A stretch of DNA of 64,000 nt from Actinoallomurus sp048498315 (lineage in GTDB: Bacteria; Actinomycetota; Actinomycetes; Streptosporangiales; Streptosporangiaceae): NCBI GenBank assembly GCA_048498315.1, contig JBEHYF010000007.1:1-64000 (forward strand), written 5' to 3'. The notes beneath the pieces are model-generated. The model was not told the DNA's origin. It did not search any database and was given only the letters and a program-made list of their open reading frames with translations. The position numbers were made by a program, and so were the translations under genes. Positions 43,036-51,559 of this stretch are shown in pieces (positions within the stretch are counted from its first letter, which is position 1; each line of letters begins with the position of its first letter).

Positions 43036-45057
43036 TCAGGCGATGAGCTTGGCGGGGGTGATCGGCAGGTCGCGGACGCGGCGTCCGGTGGCGTGGTGGA
43101 CGGCGTTGGCGATCGCGGCGGCGGTGCCCACGATGCCGATCTCGCCGATGCCCTTGGCGCCCATCGGGTTGAGGTGCGGGTCGTCCTCCTCGATCCACAC
43201 CGCGTCGACGTCGAGGACGTCGGCGCAGGCCGCGACGTGGTACTGGGCGAGGTCGCGGTTGAGGAAGCCGCCGAACTCCTCGTCGACGACGGTCTCCTCC
43301 ATCAGCGTCATGCCCAGGCCCATCGTCATCCCGCCGATGAACTGCGACCGCGCCAGGGTCGGGTCCACGATCCGCCCGGCGGCGAACACGCCGAGCAGCC
43401 GCGGCACCCGTACCTCGCCCGTGTCGGCGTCCACCCGCACCTCCGCGAACTGCGCGCCGAACGCGTGCCGGGCGAACCGGCTTTCGGCCGCGACGTCCTC
43501 GGTGGTGTCGGCGGTGCCCTCCCGGCCGTTCTTCAGCAGTTCATGGCACGCCTTGACCACCGCCGACCCCCACGACGCGGTGCCCATCGAGCCGCCGGCG
43601 ACCGGCGCCTTCGGCAGGGCGCTGTCGCCGATCCGCATCCGCACCCGCTCCGGCGGCACGCCCAGCGCGTCCGCCGCGATCCGGGCCAGCGCGGTACGGG
43701 CGCCGGTGCCGATGTCAGTCGCGGCGATCTCCACCACGACGTCGCCGTTCTCCGCCCGCGCGGTCGCCCGCGCCGGGCTGCGCAGCGCCGGGTACGTCGA
43801 TGCCGCCACGCCCGTGCCGACCAGCCACCGGCCCTCCCGGCGCACGCCGGGCGCGGGGTCGCGCGCGTCCCAGCCGAAGCGGCGGGCGCCCTCGCGCAGG
43901 CAGGCGACCAGGTTGCGGGAGCTGAACGGCAGGCCGCTGTCCGGCTCGGCCGCCGGCTCGTTGCGGATCCGCAGCTCGATCGGGTCGATGCCGGCCGCAT
44001 ACGCCAGCTCGTCCATCGCCGACTCCAGCGCGTACATGCCGGGGCATTCGCCGGGCGCGCGCATCCACGAGGGCGTCGGCACGTCCAGCCGCACCAGCCG
44101 GTGCGTCGTGCGCAGCGCCGGCGTCGCGTACATGACGCGGGTGGGCGTGGCGGTCTGCTCGGCGAACTCCGACAGCGTCGAGGTCTGCTCGACGACGTCG
44201 TGCGCGACCGCGGTGAGGCGCCCGTCGGCGTCGGCGCCGAGCCGCAGCCGCTGGATCGTCGGCGTCCGGTAGCCGGTGACGTCGAACATCTGCTGCCGCG
44301 TCACCGCGGCCTTCACCGGACGGCCCACGGCGCGCGCCGCGATCGCCGCGATGATGGGCGGCGGCCGCGTGTCGCCCTTGGACCCGAACCCGCCGCCGAC
44401 GTGCGGCGAGATCACCCGTACCCGCTCGGCCGGCAGCCCGAGCACGTCCGCGATCGTGTCCCGGTCGGCCGAGGAGCCCTGCGTCGAGTCGTAGATCGTC
44501 AGTGAGCCGTCCGGCTCCCAGACGGCGATCGCGGCGTGCGGCTCCAGCGGGTTGTTGTGCAGTGGCGGCGTCGTGTACGTGGCGTCGACCGTGACCGCCG
44601 CGCGGGACAGCCCGGCCGCGACGTCGCCCTGCTCGGTGTCGGCCGGGTACGACGGGTTGACCTTCTCCGGCCGGTACAGCCCGGGATGGTCGCCGCGCAG
44701 CCGCACGTCGTGCTCCTCGACCTCGTACTCGACCCGCACGGCGTCGGCGGCGGCGCGCGCGGTCTCCAGCGTCTCGGCCACGACGATCGCCACGATCTGC
44801 CCCCGGTAGGCGATCTCGCGGGAGCTCAGCAGCGCCAGTTCGGGTGCGTCACCGGCGTCGAGGCGGGGCGGGGCGTCGCTGGACAGCACCGCGAGCACCC
44901 CGGGCGTGGCACGGGCCGCGCTCGCGTCGATCGCGCGGATCCGGCCGCGCGCGATCGACGCCTGCACCGGATGGGCGTACGCGACGCCGCCCACCACGTG
45001 CTCGTAGGCGTACCGGGCGCGCCCGGTGACCTTGTCGACGCCGTCGACGCGTTTCAC
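43036..45057 (-). CDS. molybdopterin-binding subunit of aldehyde/xanthine dehydrogenase (PaoC type)
   Basis: Large catalytic subunit (673 residues) of a molybdenum hydroxylase. The GGGFGSKGD segment (molybdopterin contact), APGECPGMYALESAMDELA, and GAKGIGEIGIVG with the catalytic Glu (GEIG) near the C-terminus are typical of the YagR/PaoC group. The GTG overlaps the FAD-subunit stop (GTGA), so the three subunits form one operon with the order FeS-FAD-Mo. It oxidises an aldehyde or N-heterocycle; the exact substrate is unknown. Confidence 0.88.
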   Translation of the reverse strand: MKRVDGVDKVTGRARYAYEHVVGGVAYAHPVQASIARGRIRAIDASAARATPGVLAVLSSDAPPRLDAGDAPELALLSSREIAYRGQIVAIVVAETLETARAAADAVRVEYEVEEHDVRLRGDHPGLYRPEKVNPSYPADTEQGDVAAGLSRAAVTVDATYTTPPLHNNPLEPHAAIAVWEPDGSLTIYDSTQGSSADRDTIADVLGLPAERVRVISPHVGGGFGSKGDTRPPPIIAAIAARAVGRPVKAAVTRQQMFDVTGYRTPTIQRLRLGADADGRLTAVAHDVVEQTSTLSEFAEQTATPTRVMYATPALRTTHRLVRLDVPTPSWMRAPGECPGMYALESAMDELAYAAGIDPIELRIRNEPAAEPDSGLPFSSRNLVACLREGARRFGWDARDPAPGVRREGRWLVGTGVAASTYPALRSPARATARAENGDVVVEIAATDIGTGARTALARIAADALGVPPERVRMRIGDSALPKAPVAGGSMGTASWGSAVVKACHELLKNGREGTADTTEDVAAESRFARHAFGAQFAEVRVDADTGEVRVPRLLGVFAAGRIVDPTLARSQFIGGMTMGLGMTLMEETVVDEEFGGFLNRDLAQYHVAACADVLDVDAVWIEEDDPHLNPMGAKGIGEIGIVGTAAAIANAVHHATGRRVRDLPITPAKLIA

Positions 45058-46025
45058 GGCGTCAGCTCCCCGAGTGTTCGTACCAGCAGATTCCGGGTCA
45101 GCGGCACCTTGAACCCGTTGTGCCGCAGCGGCCGCGCCGGCTCCAGCTCCGCCTCGGCCGCGCGGGCGAACTCCTCCTCCCGCGCCGGCGCGCCGCGCAG
45201 CGCGCGCTCGGCGCGCTCGGCCCGCCAGGGCGCGTGCGCCACCCCGCCGAGCGCGATCCGGCAGTCGCGGACCACGCCGTCGCCGCCGACGTCGAGCACG
45301 GCGGCGACCGACACGAGGGCGAAGGCGAACGACGCCCGCTCGCGCACCTTCCGGTAGCGCGACCGGCCCGGCGGCGGGGGCGGCAGCTCCACCCCGGTGA
45401 TCAGGTCGCCGGGCTCCAGCACCGTGTCGCGGTCCGGCTCGTCGCCGGGCAACCGGTGCAGGCCCGGCATGGGGATGACGCGGGCGCCGCCCGGGCCGGT
45501 GACGTGCACCCGCGCGTTCAGCGCGGCCAGCGCCACCGCCATGTCGGACGGGTGCGTGGCCACGCACGACGGCGAATGCCCGAAGATCGCCAGGTTGTCG
45601 TTGTCGCCCTCGATCGCCGGGCAGCCGGAGCCGGGCCGGCGCTTGTTGCACGGCTTCGCGACATCCTGGAAGTACGGGCAGCGGGTGCGCTGGAGCAGGT
45701 TCCCGGCGACCGTGGCCATGTTGCGGACCTGCCCGGACGCGCCGGTCAGCACCGCGCGGGCCAGCATCGGGTACCGTTCGCGCACGAGCGGATGCGCGGC
45801 CAGCGCCGTGTTGCGCACGGTCCCGCCGATCGCCAGTCCGCCGTCGCGCGCCTCGATCGTGTCGTACGGGAGGCGGCTGACGTCGACGAGCCGGTCCGGC
45901 CGGGTCACGCCGAGCCGCATCAGGTCGACCAGGTTCGTGCCGCCGCCCAGATACATGGTGCCGGGCCGGAACCGGGCGACGGCGTCCCCGGCGTCCGTGG
46001 CCCGCACGTAGCCGAACGGCCTCAT
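45054..46025 (-). CDS. FAD-binding subunit of molybdenum hydroxylase (PaoB type)
   Basis: A 323-residue FAD subunit. YLGGGTNLVDLM and the VRNMATVAGNLLQRTRCPYF segment bind FAD, and the extra Cys cluster (RCPYFQDVAKPCNKRRPGSGC) is the [4Fe-4S] insertion known from the E. coli YagS/PaoB group rather than classical xanthine dehydrogenase. Overlaps both neighbours by 4 bases. Confidence 0.88.
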   Translation of the reverse strand: MRPFGYVRATDAGDAVARFRPGTMYLGGGTNLVDLMRLGVTRPDRLVDVSRLPYDTIEARDGGLAIGGTVRNTALAAHPLVRERYPMLARAVLTGASGQVRNMATVAGNLLQRTRCPYFQDVAKPCNKRRPGSGCPAIEGDNDNLAIFGHSPSCVATHPSDMAVALAALNARVHVTGPGGARVIPMPGLHRLPGDEPDRDTVLEPGDLITGVELPPPPPGRSRYRKVRERASFAFALVSVAAVLDVGGDGVVRDCRIALGGVAHAPWRAERAERALRGAPAREEEFARAAEAELEPARPLRHNGFKVPLTRNLLVRTLGELTP

Positions 46026-46537
46026 GCGCGTCCCCGTGGTGCGTCCGCGCCGGAGACGACGTCCTGGATCGCCGCGACGATGTTCACGTACGCGCCGCAC
46101 CGGCACAGGTTGCCGCTCATACGCTCGCGGATCTCCTCCGCCGTCAGCGGCGGATCCACCGTCAGGTCCTTGGTCACCGCGCTGGGGCCGCCCTCGGCCA
46201 GCATGCCGACCGCCGAGCAGAGCTGACCCGGCGTGCAGTACCCGCACTGGAAGGCGTCCCGCTCGATGAACGCGGCCTGCAGCGGGTGCAGCTCCGAACC
46301 GCGGGCCAGGCCCTCGACGGTCGTGATCGACGCCCCGTCGTGCGCGACCGCCAGGGCAAGGCAGGCGTTCGCGCGCACGCCGTCGATCAGCACCGTGCAG
46401 GCACCGCACTGGCCGTGGTCGCAGCCCTTCTTCGTGCCGGTCAGGCCGAGCCGCTCGCGCAGCAGGTCGAGCAGCGAGACCCGGGTGTCGACGTCGAGCG
46501 CGTGTTCGGCACCGTTCACCCGCACCGTGATCCGCAT
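46022..46537 (-). CDS. [2Fe-2S] subunit of molybdenum hydroxylase (PaoA type)
   Basis: A 171-residue iron-sulfur subunit with both clusters: plant-type ferredoxin ligands Cys39, Cys44, Cys47 and Cys59 and the second set Cys98, Cys101, Cys145, Cys147. E. coli PaoA has a Tat signal; this N-terminus (MRITVRVNGAEHALDV) has none, so the complex should be cytoplasmic. First gene of the operon. The ATG at 46537 is the family start. Confidence 0.9.
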   Translation of the reverse strand: MRITVRVNGAEHALDVDTRVSLLDLLRERLGLTGTKKGCDHGQCGACTVLIDGVRANACLALAVAHDGASITTVEGLARGSELHPLQAAFIERDAFQCGYCTPGQLCSAVGMLAEGGPSAVTKDLTVDPPLTAEEIRERMSGNLCRCGAYVNIVAAIQDVVSGADAPRGRA

Positions 46538-46566
46538 GTGCGCAGCACTACCCGGTTGTTCCGCAG

Positions 46567-47994
46567 CTAATCCCCGTGCGCGCGGCGCCCCGCGTACAGG
46601 TCGGCGAGGGCGGCGGCCAGCGCGGCGACCACGCAGGCGATCACCACGACGATGCCGTCCCGGAACGCCCGCGCCCAGTCGCCGCGGGTATCGGCGACGG
46701 TGGCGAAGAAGACCGCACCGACCGCCGCGATGCCGACCGCGGTGCCGATCCGCTGGCCGGTCTGGAGGACGCCGGCTGCGGTGCCGCCCCCCGCCGGAGG
46801 CACCTCCGACAGGGTGATCGTCTGGTTCGGCGCGATCACCAGGCCGCTGCCGAGTCCGCTCAGCAGCAGGGGCGCGGCCGTGGCCAGCGCGACGCCCCGG
46901 CCCGGGTCGAACAGCACCGCGACGAACGTGGCGGCCAGACCGACCACCACGGCGCCCAGCCCGGCCGCGACCAGCGGGCGGCCGAAGCGGCTCACGATCC
47001 GGCCGCCGACCGCCGCCGCGGCGCCGGACCCGACCGCGAACGGCATGATCGACAGCCCGGCCATGAGCGCGCTGTACCCCAGGCCGTTCTGCAGGTAGAG
47101 GGTGAAGATGAAGAAGATCGCCGTGAACCCGGCGAAGTACAGCAGCGCGATCGTCGAGCCCAGCGCGTACGAGCGCATGCGGAACAGGCCGAGGTCGATC
47201 ATCGGGTCGGGGTGGCGGCGCTCCCACATCAGGAAGATCGCCAGGATGACGGCGGCGGTCGGCACCAGCAGCCACTTGAGCCGGCCGTGCCACTGCTGCT
47301 CCTGCACGAACGGCAGCAGCAGCGCCACGACCCCGACGCCGAGGAGAACCACGCCGACCGGGTCCAGGCTCTCCCGCGTGCGGCCGCCGACCGGCGGCGG
47401 CAGCAACCGCCACGCCAGTGGCAGCGCGACCAGGCCGACCGGCACGTTGACGTAGAACACCCAGCGCCAGCCATCCTGGGAGCCGGCGAGCGCGATCAGC
47501 GCGCCGCCGAGGATCGGGCCGGCCGCTGTGGCGATTCCGATCGTCGCGCCGAGGCTGCCGAAGGCGCGGCCGCGCTCGTGCCCGCGGAACATGATCTGGA
47601 TCAGCCCGGCGATCTGCGGGTTGAGCAGCCCGCCGGCCATGCCCTGCACGAGCCGCGCGACGATCAGCCAGCCGATGCCCGGCGCGACGCCCGCGGCCGC
47701 GCTGGCCACGGTGAACAGGGCCAGGCCCGCCATGAACACCGCGCGCCTGCTGCGCGCGTCGCCGAGCCGGCCCGCCCCGACCAGGACCAGGCCGAACATC
47801 AGGGCATAGCCGCTGAGGATCCACTGCAGCCCGTCGGTGGAGGCGTGCAGGCCCGTCCGGATGGACGGCAGCGCCACGTTGACGATGCTGACGTCGAGCA
47901 GGGTCATGAACGCTGCGACCAGGCAGATGGCCAGCGCCTGCCAGCGCCGCCGCACCGGCCCCTGATCTTCATCGGTCACCGGTTCCGTCCGCAT
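46567..47994 (-). CDS. DHA2-family MFS drug exporter
   Basis: A 475-residue, 14-helix major facilitator of the drug:H+ antiporter-2 type. Helix 1 carries AAFMTLLDVSIVNVALPSI (motif D1), the cytoplasmic loop GRLGDARSRRAVF (motif A), and AGPILGGALI is motif C of exporters. The ATG at 47994 is preferred to an upstream one at 48051. It is followed by the molybdenum hydroxylase operon with 30 bases between, but the two need not be related functionally. Substrate unknown. Confidence 0.88.
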   Translation of the reverse strand: MRTEPVTDEDQGPVRRRWQALAICLVAAFMTLLDVSIVNVALPSIRTGLHASTDGLQWILSGYALMFGLVLVGAGRLGDARSRRAVFMAGLALFTVASAAAGVAPGIGWLIVARLVQGMAGGLLNPQIAGLIQIMFRGHERGRAFGSLGATIGIATAAGPILGGALIALAGSQDGWRWVFYVNVPVGLVALPLAWRLLPPPVGGRTRESLDPVGVVLLGVGVVALLLPFVQEQQWHGRLKWLLVPTAAVILAIFLMWERRHPDPMIDLGLFRMRSYALGSTIALLYFAGFTAIFFIFTLYLQNGLGYSALMAGLSIMPFAVGSGAAAAVGGRIVSRFGRPLVAAGLGAVVVGLAATFVAVLFDPGRGVALATAAPLLLSGLGSGLVIAPNQTITLSEVPPAGGGTAAGVLQTGQRIGTAVGIAAVGAVFFATVADTRGDWARAFRDGIVVVIACVVAALAAALADLYAGRRAHGD

Positions 47995-48140
47995 GTGCGG
48001 TGCTTTGCTCGGATGGCGACCACCAAAACAGGCGGCCCGCCCGGCGGCCATGCAGGGCGGCCATGCAGGCGGCCGTTCCCGGCGGCCATGCCGGCGCTGC
48101 GCACTGCGCCGGGAAACGCCGGGGCACGCCCGTGGTGAGC

Positions 48141-48225
48141 ATCGGCATGACCGCCGGGGCGGGTCATGAAGACAAGATATCTGTACCGGGACTGTTGAAG
48201 ATCGGCATGACCGCCGGGGCGGGTC
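48141..48225. repeat. 25-base direct repeat beside the terminator
   Basis: The identical sequence ATCGGCATGACCGCC plus GGGGCGGGTC occurs at 48141-48165 and 48201-48225. The right copy forms the 5' arm of the terminator stem; the left one is half of such a hairpin without its partner, as if part of the element was duplicated. Confidence 0.6.
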
Positions 48226-48249
48226 CCCGGCGGGACCCGCCCCGGCGGT
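48210..48249. terminator. perfect 18-base-pair hairpin
   Basis: ACCGCCGGGGCGGGTCCC, a CGGC loop and GGGACCCGCCCCGGCGGT form a fully paired 18-base stem. It starts 2 bases beyond the stop of the GH12 remnant (minus strand), the position of an intrinsic-type terminator; no T-tract follows, as usual in high-GC actinomycetes. Confidence 0.75.
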
Positions 48250-48250
48250 G

Positions 48251-48507
48251 TCAGGCGAAGGAGACCGAGTAACCGTTGGTCGTGAAGTTCAGCCCGCCGC
48301 TGGAGGACGTTATCTCGTAGCCGAACTGCACGTTGCCGACCGTGATATTGCCGAACCAGCCGGCGCTGCGAATCCAGTTGAGCACCGCGCGGATGTCGAC
48401 GCTTCCGGAAGAGGTGTTGCCGTTGCGGACGAACGAGCCGTACCCATCGTGAGGGCGAGGACGACCGCGACGATGAACGCGGGAACCGAAATCCGGACCG
48501 CTTTCAT
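48251..48507 (-). pseudogene. collapsed GH12 endoglucanase gene (signal peptide plus C-terminus)
   Basis: The gene starts with a signal peptide (ATG 48507: MKAVRISVPAFIVAVVLALT) and, after a frame change near 48445, ends with sequence like the last strands of glycoside hydrolase family 12: GSVDIRAVLNWIRSAGW, VGNVQFGYEI, NFTTNGYSVSFA, stopping at 48251. The whole catalytic core, about 170 residues, is missing. So an internal deletion, not just decay, made this 85-codon remnant. A LacI-type palindrome upstream and a perfect terminator downstream survive, which supports recent loss. The GH12 identification is from memory of motifs. Confidence 0.55.
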
Positions 48508-48527
48508 GACTCACCTTTCATGTTTTT

Positions 48528-48566
48528 GTCGAATTAGCGTCGAAGCGCTTCGACTGCTAATTCGAC
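48528..48566 (-). promoter_or_regulatory. large palindrome with LacI-type core upstream of the GH12 remnant
   Basis: GTCGAATTAGC-(G)TCGAAGCGCTTCGA-(CT)GCTAATTCGAC is a nearly perfect 39-base palindrome, one base longer on one side. Its centre, TCGAAGCGCTTCGA, has the CG-centred layout of LacI/CelR-family operators. It ends 21 bases upstream of the ATG at 48507. Confidence 0.6.
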
Positions 48567-48684
48567 GGATGCGGGGAAGAGGAAACCGTGCGGTGTCTCA
48601 TACCATAGAAGCGGAATTGGCGCGCGGCAATGGGCGTTTCGGCGGCGCCTGCCGAATCGGTAAACGTGGCGGCCGCGCGGCGGG

Positions 48685-49779
48685 TCAGGACTCCAGAGTG
48701 CGGGCGATCGCGTGCATGACGACGGCGGACAGGTCGCCGGTCTCGGCGAGCAGATCGCGTTGCAGGTCGGCGCCGTTGCCACGCTTGAACACGTCGAGCA
48801 CGAAGGCCTCGACCAGGCCCAGGTCGCCGGTCTCGCACAGCACCTCGGCGGTGTGCTCGATCAGGGCGCCGACGACGGCGTCGGCGGGCGCCGGCCGGCC
48901 GGTCAGCGGATGGACCAGGTCGTCGTGCAGGCCGGAACGGGCGGCCCGCCAGGTGGCCAGCCGCAGCCGCTCGGTGCGTACCGGAAGCGGCGGCTCGCCC
49001 GCCCGCCAGGCCCGCGCGGCGGTCTCGACGAGCGCGCCGACCAGCATGGCGATCAGCACGGCGTCGTCGGCGAGCAGGCACACGTCGGCGATGCGGATCT
49101 CGACCGTGGGGCAGTGGTTGGACAGGCGGGCGTCGAAGTAGATCATGCCCTCGTCCAGGATCGCGCCGGTGCGCAGCATGTCGTCGACGGCGGCCCGGTA
49201 GCCGGCGGCCGAACCGAACGCGTCGTTGGGGCCGGCCGACGGCCAGCGGCCCAGCACTTGGCGCCGGTAGCTGGCGTAACCGCTGTCGGCGCCCTGCCAG
49301 AACGGGGAGTTGGCGCTGAGGGCGAGGAGCACCGGAAGCCAGGGCCGGATGCGGTCGAGCACGGCGACGCCCTCTTCGGGGGAGCTGATCGACACGTGCA
49401 CGTGACAGCCGCACGTGAGTTGTTCGTGCGCGAGGAGGGAGTACTCCTCGACCATGCGGGCGTACCGGTCGGTGCCGGTGATGGCCGGATGGACGGGCAC
49501 CGGGCACGTCGCCAGCGCCGCGATGGCGGCGCCGTGCGGCCGCGCGGCGGTGGCCGCCGCCCGCCGCATGAGGCGGATCTGCTCGGCCAGCTCGGTGAAG
49601 GACGCACACGGGGGCGTGCCGGTCTCGAGCTGGTGCTGCTGGAATTCGTACTGGAGCAGCCCTGAGTCCCCGCCGCGGGGCGAGCACCGGAGTACGGCGT
49701 CGGCGACCGCGCGGGGTGCCCCGCTGGCCGGGTCGACGAGGAGGAACTCCTCCTCGACCCCGAAAGTTCGTGCGTCCAC
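48685..49779 (-). CDS. YbdK-type carboxylate-amine ligase (glutamate-cysteine ligase family 2)
   Basis: A 364-residue ATP-grasp-like GCS2 protein related to E. coli YbdK, which has weak gamma-glutamylcysteine ligase activity. FGVEEEFLLVDP at the N-terminus, the CGCHVHVSISSPEEG motif and CPTVEIRIADVC (substrate/metal residues) are characteristic. The start is GTG 49779, immediately before the conserved FGVEEE; the frame is open to 49971. In mycothiol-using actinomycetes the natural role of this family is unsettled. Stands alone. Confidence 0.85.
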   Translation of the reverse strand: MDARTFGVEEEFLLVDPASGAPRAVADAVLRCSPRGGDSGLLQYEFQQHQLETGTPPCASFTELAEQIRLMRRAAATAARPHGAAIAALATCPVPVHPAITGTDRYARMVEEYSLLAHEQLTCGCHVHVSISSPEEGVAVLDRIRPWLPVLLALSANSPFWQGADSGYASYRRQVLGRWPSAGPNDAFGSAAGYRAAVDDMLRTGAILDEGMIYFDARLSNHCPTVEIRIADVCLLADDAVLIAMLVGALVETAARAWRAGEPPLPVRTERLRLATWRAARSGLHDDLVHPLTGRPAPADAVVGALIEHTAEVLCETGDLGLVEAFVLDVFKRGNGADLQRDLLAETGDLSAVVMHAIARTLES

Positions 49780-50430
49780 TACTTTTGATTGTTCCGCACA
49801 GATGGCCTCCGGCACTTCTCCCGGCAAGAGAAGTGGCACTTTCTGGCCAACTTCCTCTAAACGACTGGCAAAGCGATGATCGCGCCCAAAATACGGTTTT
49901 GGCAGCGCGCGATCCGTGACCCCGTTCCGATCCTCTTCACCTTCCGGCCGGTGGCGGCACTCTCCGGCCACCTCGTCGGGGGGTGAGGGACCGGCAGCCG
50001 GTCCTCACCCCCCGACGGCGCGTCACGCCGGTCGGCGTCGGCATCGAGGCGACCGGCCGCCCCATGGCTCTGGTCCTGCGTCCCGACGGAAAAGACGGCC
50101 GTCGACCTCACCGAGTCCGGCAACGGCCCGTTCCGCCGTGGGCGGCCGGGTCGCCGTGGCCGGCCTGGTGGATCACAAGCCGTTGTGGCCGTACGCTCAC
50201 CGGCAGCGACTATGTGGGCGTCACCGGGCTGCTGTGCGCACCTGGAGGTGCATGCCGATTCATGATTGAATCATTCCCATTACTGGGAGTTGTCGCCGGA
50301 ACTGTGGGTAACGTCCGACCCTTTACAGACCGCTGTATCGGACTTGTCCGGAGCGGTCGCCGATCGGCCGGCGTGGCTTCCCGCGTTTCCGTTGACGACG
50401 GCGCGCGCGGACGAGGATCCTTGATGGATC
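49780..50430. other. intergenic region with a strong hairpin and a palindrome
   Basis: About 650 bases without a recognised gene. It holds the hairpin at 49975-50016 and an 13-base palindrome ATGATT-G-AATCAT at 50262-50274, which could be an operator for the TetR-type gene at 50431. No gene fragment could be assigned. Confidence 0.45.
49975..50016. terminator. strong isolated hairpin
   Basis: GTCGGGGGGTGAGGGACCGGC faces GCCGGTCCTCACCCCCCGAC: 20 paired bases with a single bulged G and a one-base separation. No gene ends here on either strand, so it may mark the end of a lost gene or of a small RNA. Confidence 0.5.
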
Positions 50431-51039
50431 ATGAATTCGGATGATCCGGCCGGCCCGTCCGCCGCTCGGGGTGGGCACGGCGAGGCGGTGCGGCGTCGGA
50501 TCGTCGACGCGGCCGCCGAGATCCTGCACGGGCCGCCGTACAACGGCCAACCCGTGCACGGCGTCGCGATGCCCGCCGATCCGGCCGACCGCAACGGCGC
50601 GGTGACCGTCTACCTGGCGCTGCTACAGGACCGGCTGCCCGTCTACGCCCGCACCATGAAAGGGCTGGCGGGGCGGGCAGGGCAGGGCGAGGTGCGGGAC
50701 ACCCTGGCCGCCGCCGCCCGGGCGACCATCGACTTCTACGGTCACGTGCTCGCCTCGAAGGTGTCCGTCCTCGCCGACCCGGACCAGCTGATGCGGCTGC
50801 GGCGGGTGCTGCGGGCGCGCGACCTGGGCCCGCAGGCCGCGCACGGGGCCGTGGCCGAGTACCTGGAGAAGGAGCGGCGCCTCGGCCGCGTGCCGGCGGA
50901 CGCCGACTGCGACGCGGCCGCCCGCCTCCTCGTCGGCGCGTGCCTGCACTACGCCTTCACGAACATGCTGCTCGGCGAAGTCCCCGAGCGCGAGCGTTAC
51001 ATCGCCGGCATGGTCGGCGGCCTGCGCCTCGTCCCCTGA
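50431..51039 (+). CDS. TetR-family regulator with an eroded DNA-binding helix
   Basis: A 202-residue protein whose C-terminal two-thirds is a TetR ligand domain (about 65-202; a helical TetR_C-like pattern with ARATIDFYGHVLA and LLVGACLHYAFTNMLLGE). The N-terminal helix 1 (AVRRRIVDAAAEILH) is normal, but the following helix-turn-helix, usually VxxVAxxAGVSKxTLYRHF, is replaced by PVHGVAMPADPADRNGAVTVYL. DNA binding may be lost, or the specificity changed. ATG 50431 with GAGGA 14 bases upstream is weak. Target genes are unknown. Confidence 0.65.
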   Translation: MNSDDPAGPSAARGGHGEAVRRRIVDAAAEILHGPPYNGQPVHGVAMPADPADRNGAVTVYLALLQDRLPVYARTMKGLAGRAGQGEVRDTLAAAARATIDFYGHVLASKVSVLADPDQLMRLRRVLRARDLGPQAAHGAVAEYLEKERRLGRVPADADCDAAARLLVGACLHYAFTNMLLGEVPERERYIAGMVGGLRLVP

Positions 51040-51559
51040 CCTCGCCCGGTGCGTCGCGGTGAAGCGGGCAGCCGATCCGCGGCGGTGCCTTGCCCTGCCG
51101 TGCTGCCGCCCTGCCGCGCCGGTACCCCGGGGCCGGTCGGTCGATCGGGGATCGGGTTCGCGACCGTGGGCGGGTCGCCGCCCTCGTCCTTCATGAGCCT
51201 GCCGACGTGCTGATCGAGGGTGCTCGCCGGTCCCGACCTGGTAACGCTCCGTGGTGGAAACGCCGGAGCCGTCGAGCCGGACGATCGAGGGTGAGCGTGG
51301 CTCATGGTGTCGACCGGGGCGTTCGACGACGCGCTCGTCATGGCCTGCGCGTCGATGGCCTGCGCGTCGAGCGCGCACGCTCGGCCGCCGCGGCCGGATG
51401 GTGGGCGGGGCTCCGTACGCGCCGTACGGTCCATAATCCCGGGGCTCCGTACGGTGCGGTCACCGCTGGTCCGGAGCCCCGCGGCTGGTGGTGACCGCTT
51501 GCTCGTACGGTGCGGTCACCGCTGGTCCGGGCTGTCACTGGTGTGAGCTGGGATGGCCG
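51040..51559. other. intergenic region with direct repeats
   Basis: About 520 bases without a gene. It contains a 15-base tandem duplication (TGGCCTGCGCGTCGA twice, 51341-51370) and two identical 27-base copies beginning CGTACGGTGCGG (51448-51474 and 51504-51530). These lie downstream of the Trp-rich peptide gene. Confidence 0.5.
51448..51530. repeat. 27-base direct repeat pair
   Basis: Identical 27-base copies at 51448-51474 and 51504-51530 begin CGTACGGTGCGGTCACCGCT and end GGTCCGG, 56 bases apart. The 5' part of each resembles GTACGGTCC/GTACGGT words scattered nearby, as if generated by local duplication. Confidence 0.7.

Noticed and set aside
43036..45651. Molybdopterin-subunit frame extending to 45651
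   Set aside because: The part beyond 45057 lies inside the FAD-subunit gene, and homologous sequence begins at the GTG 45057.
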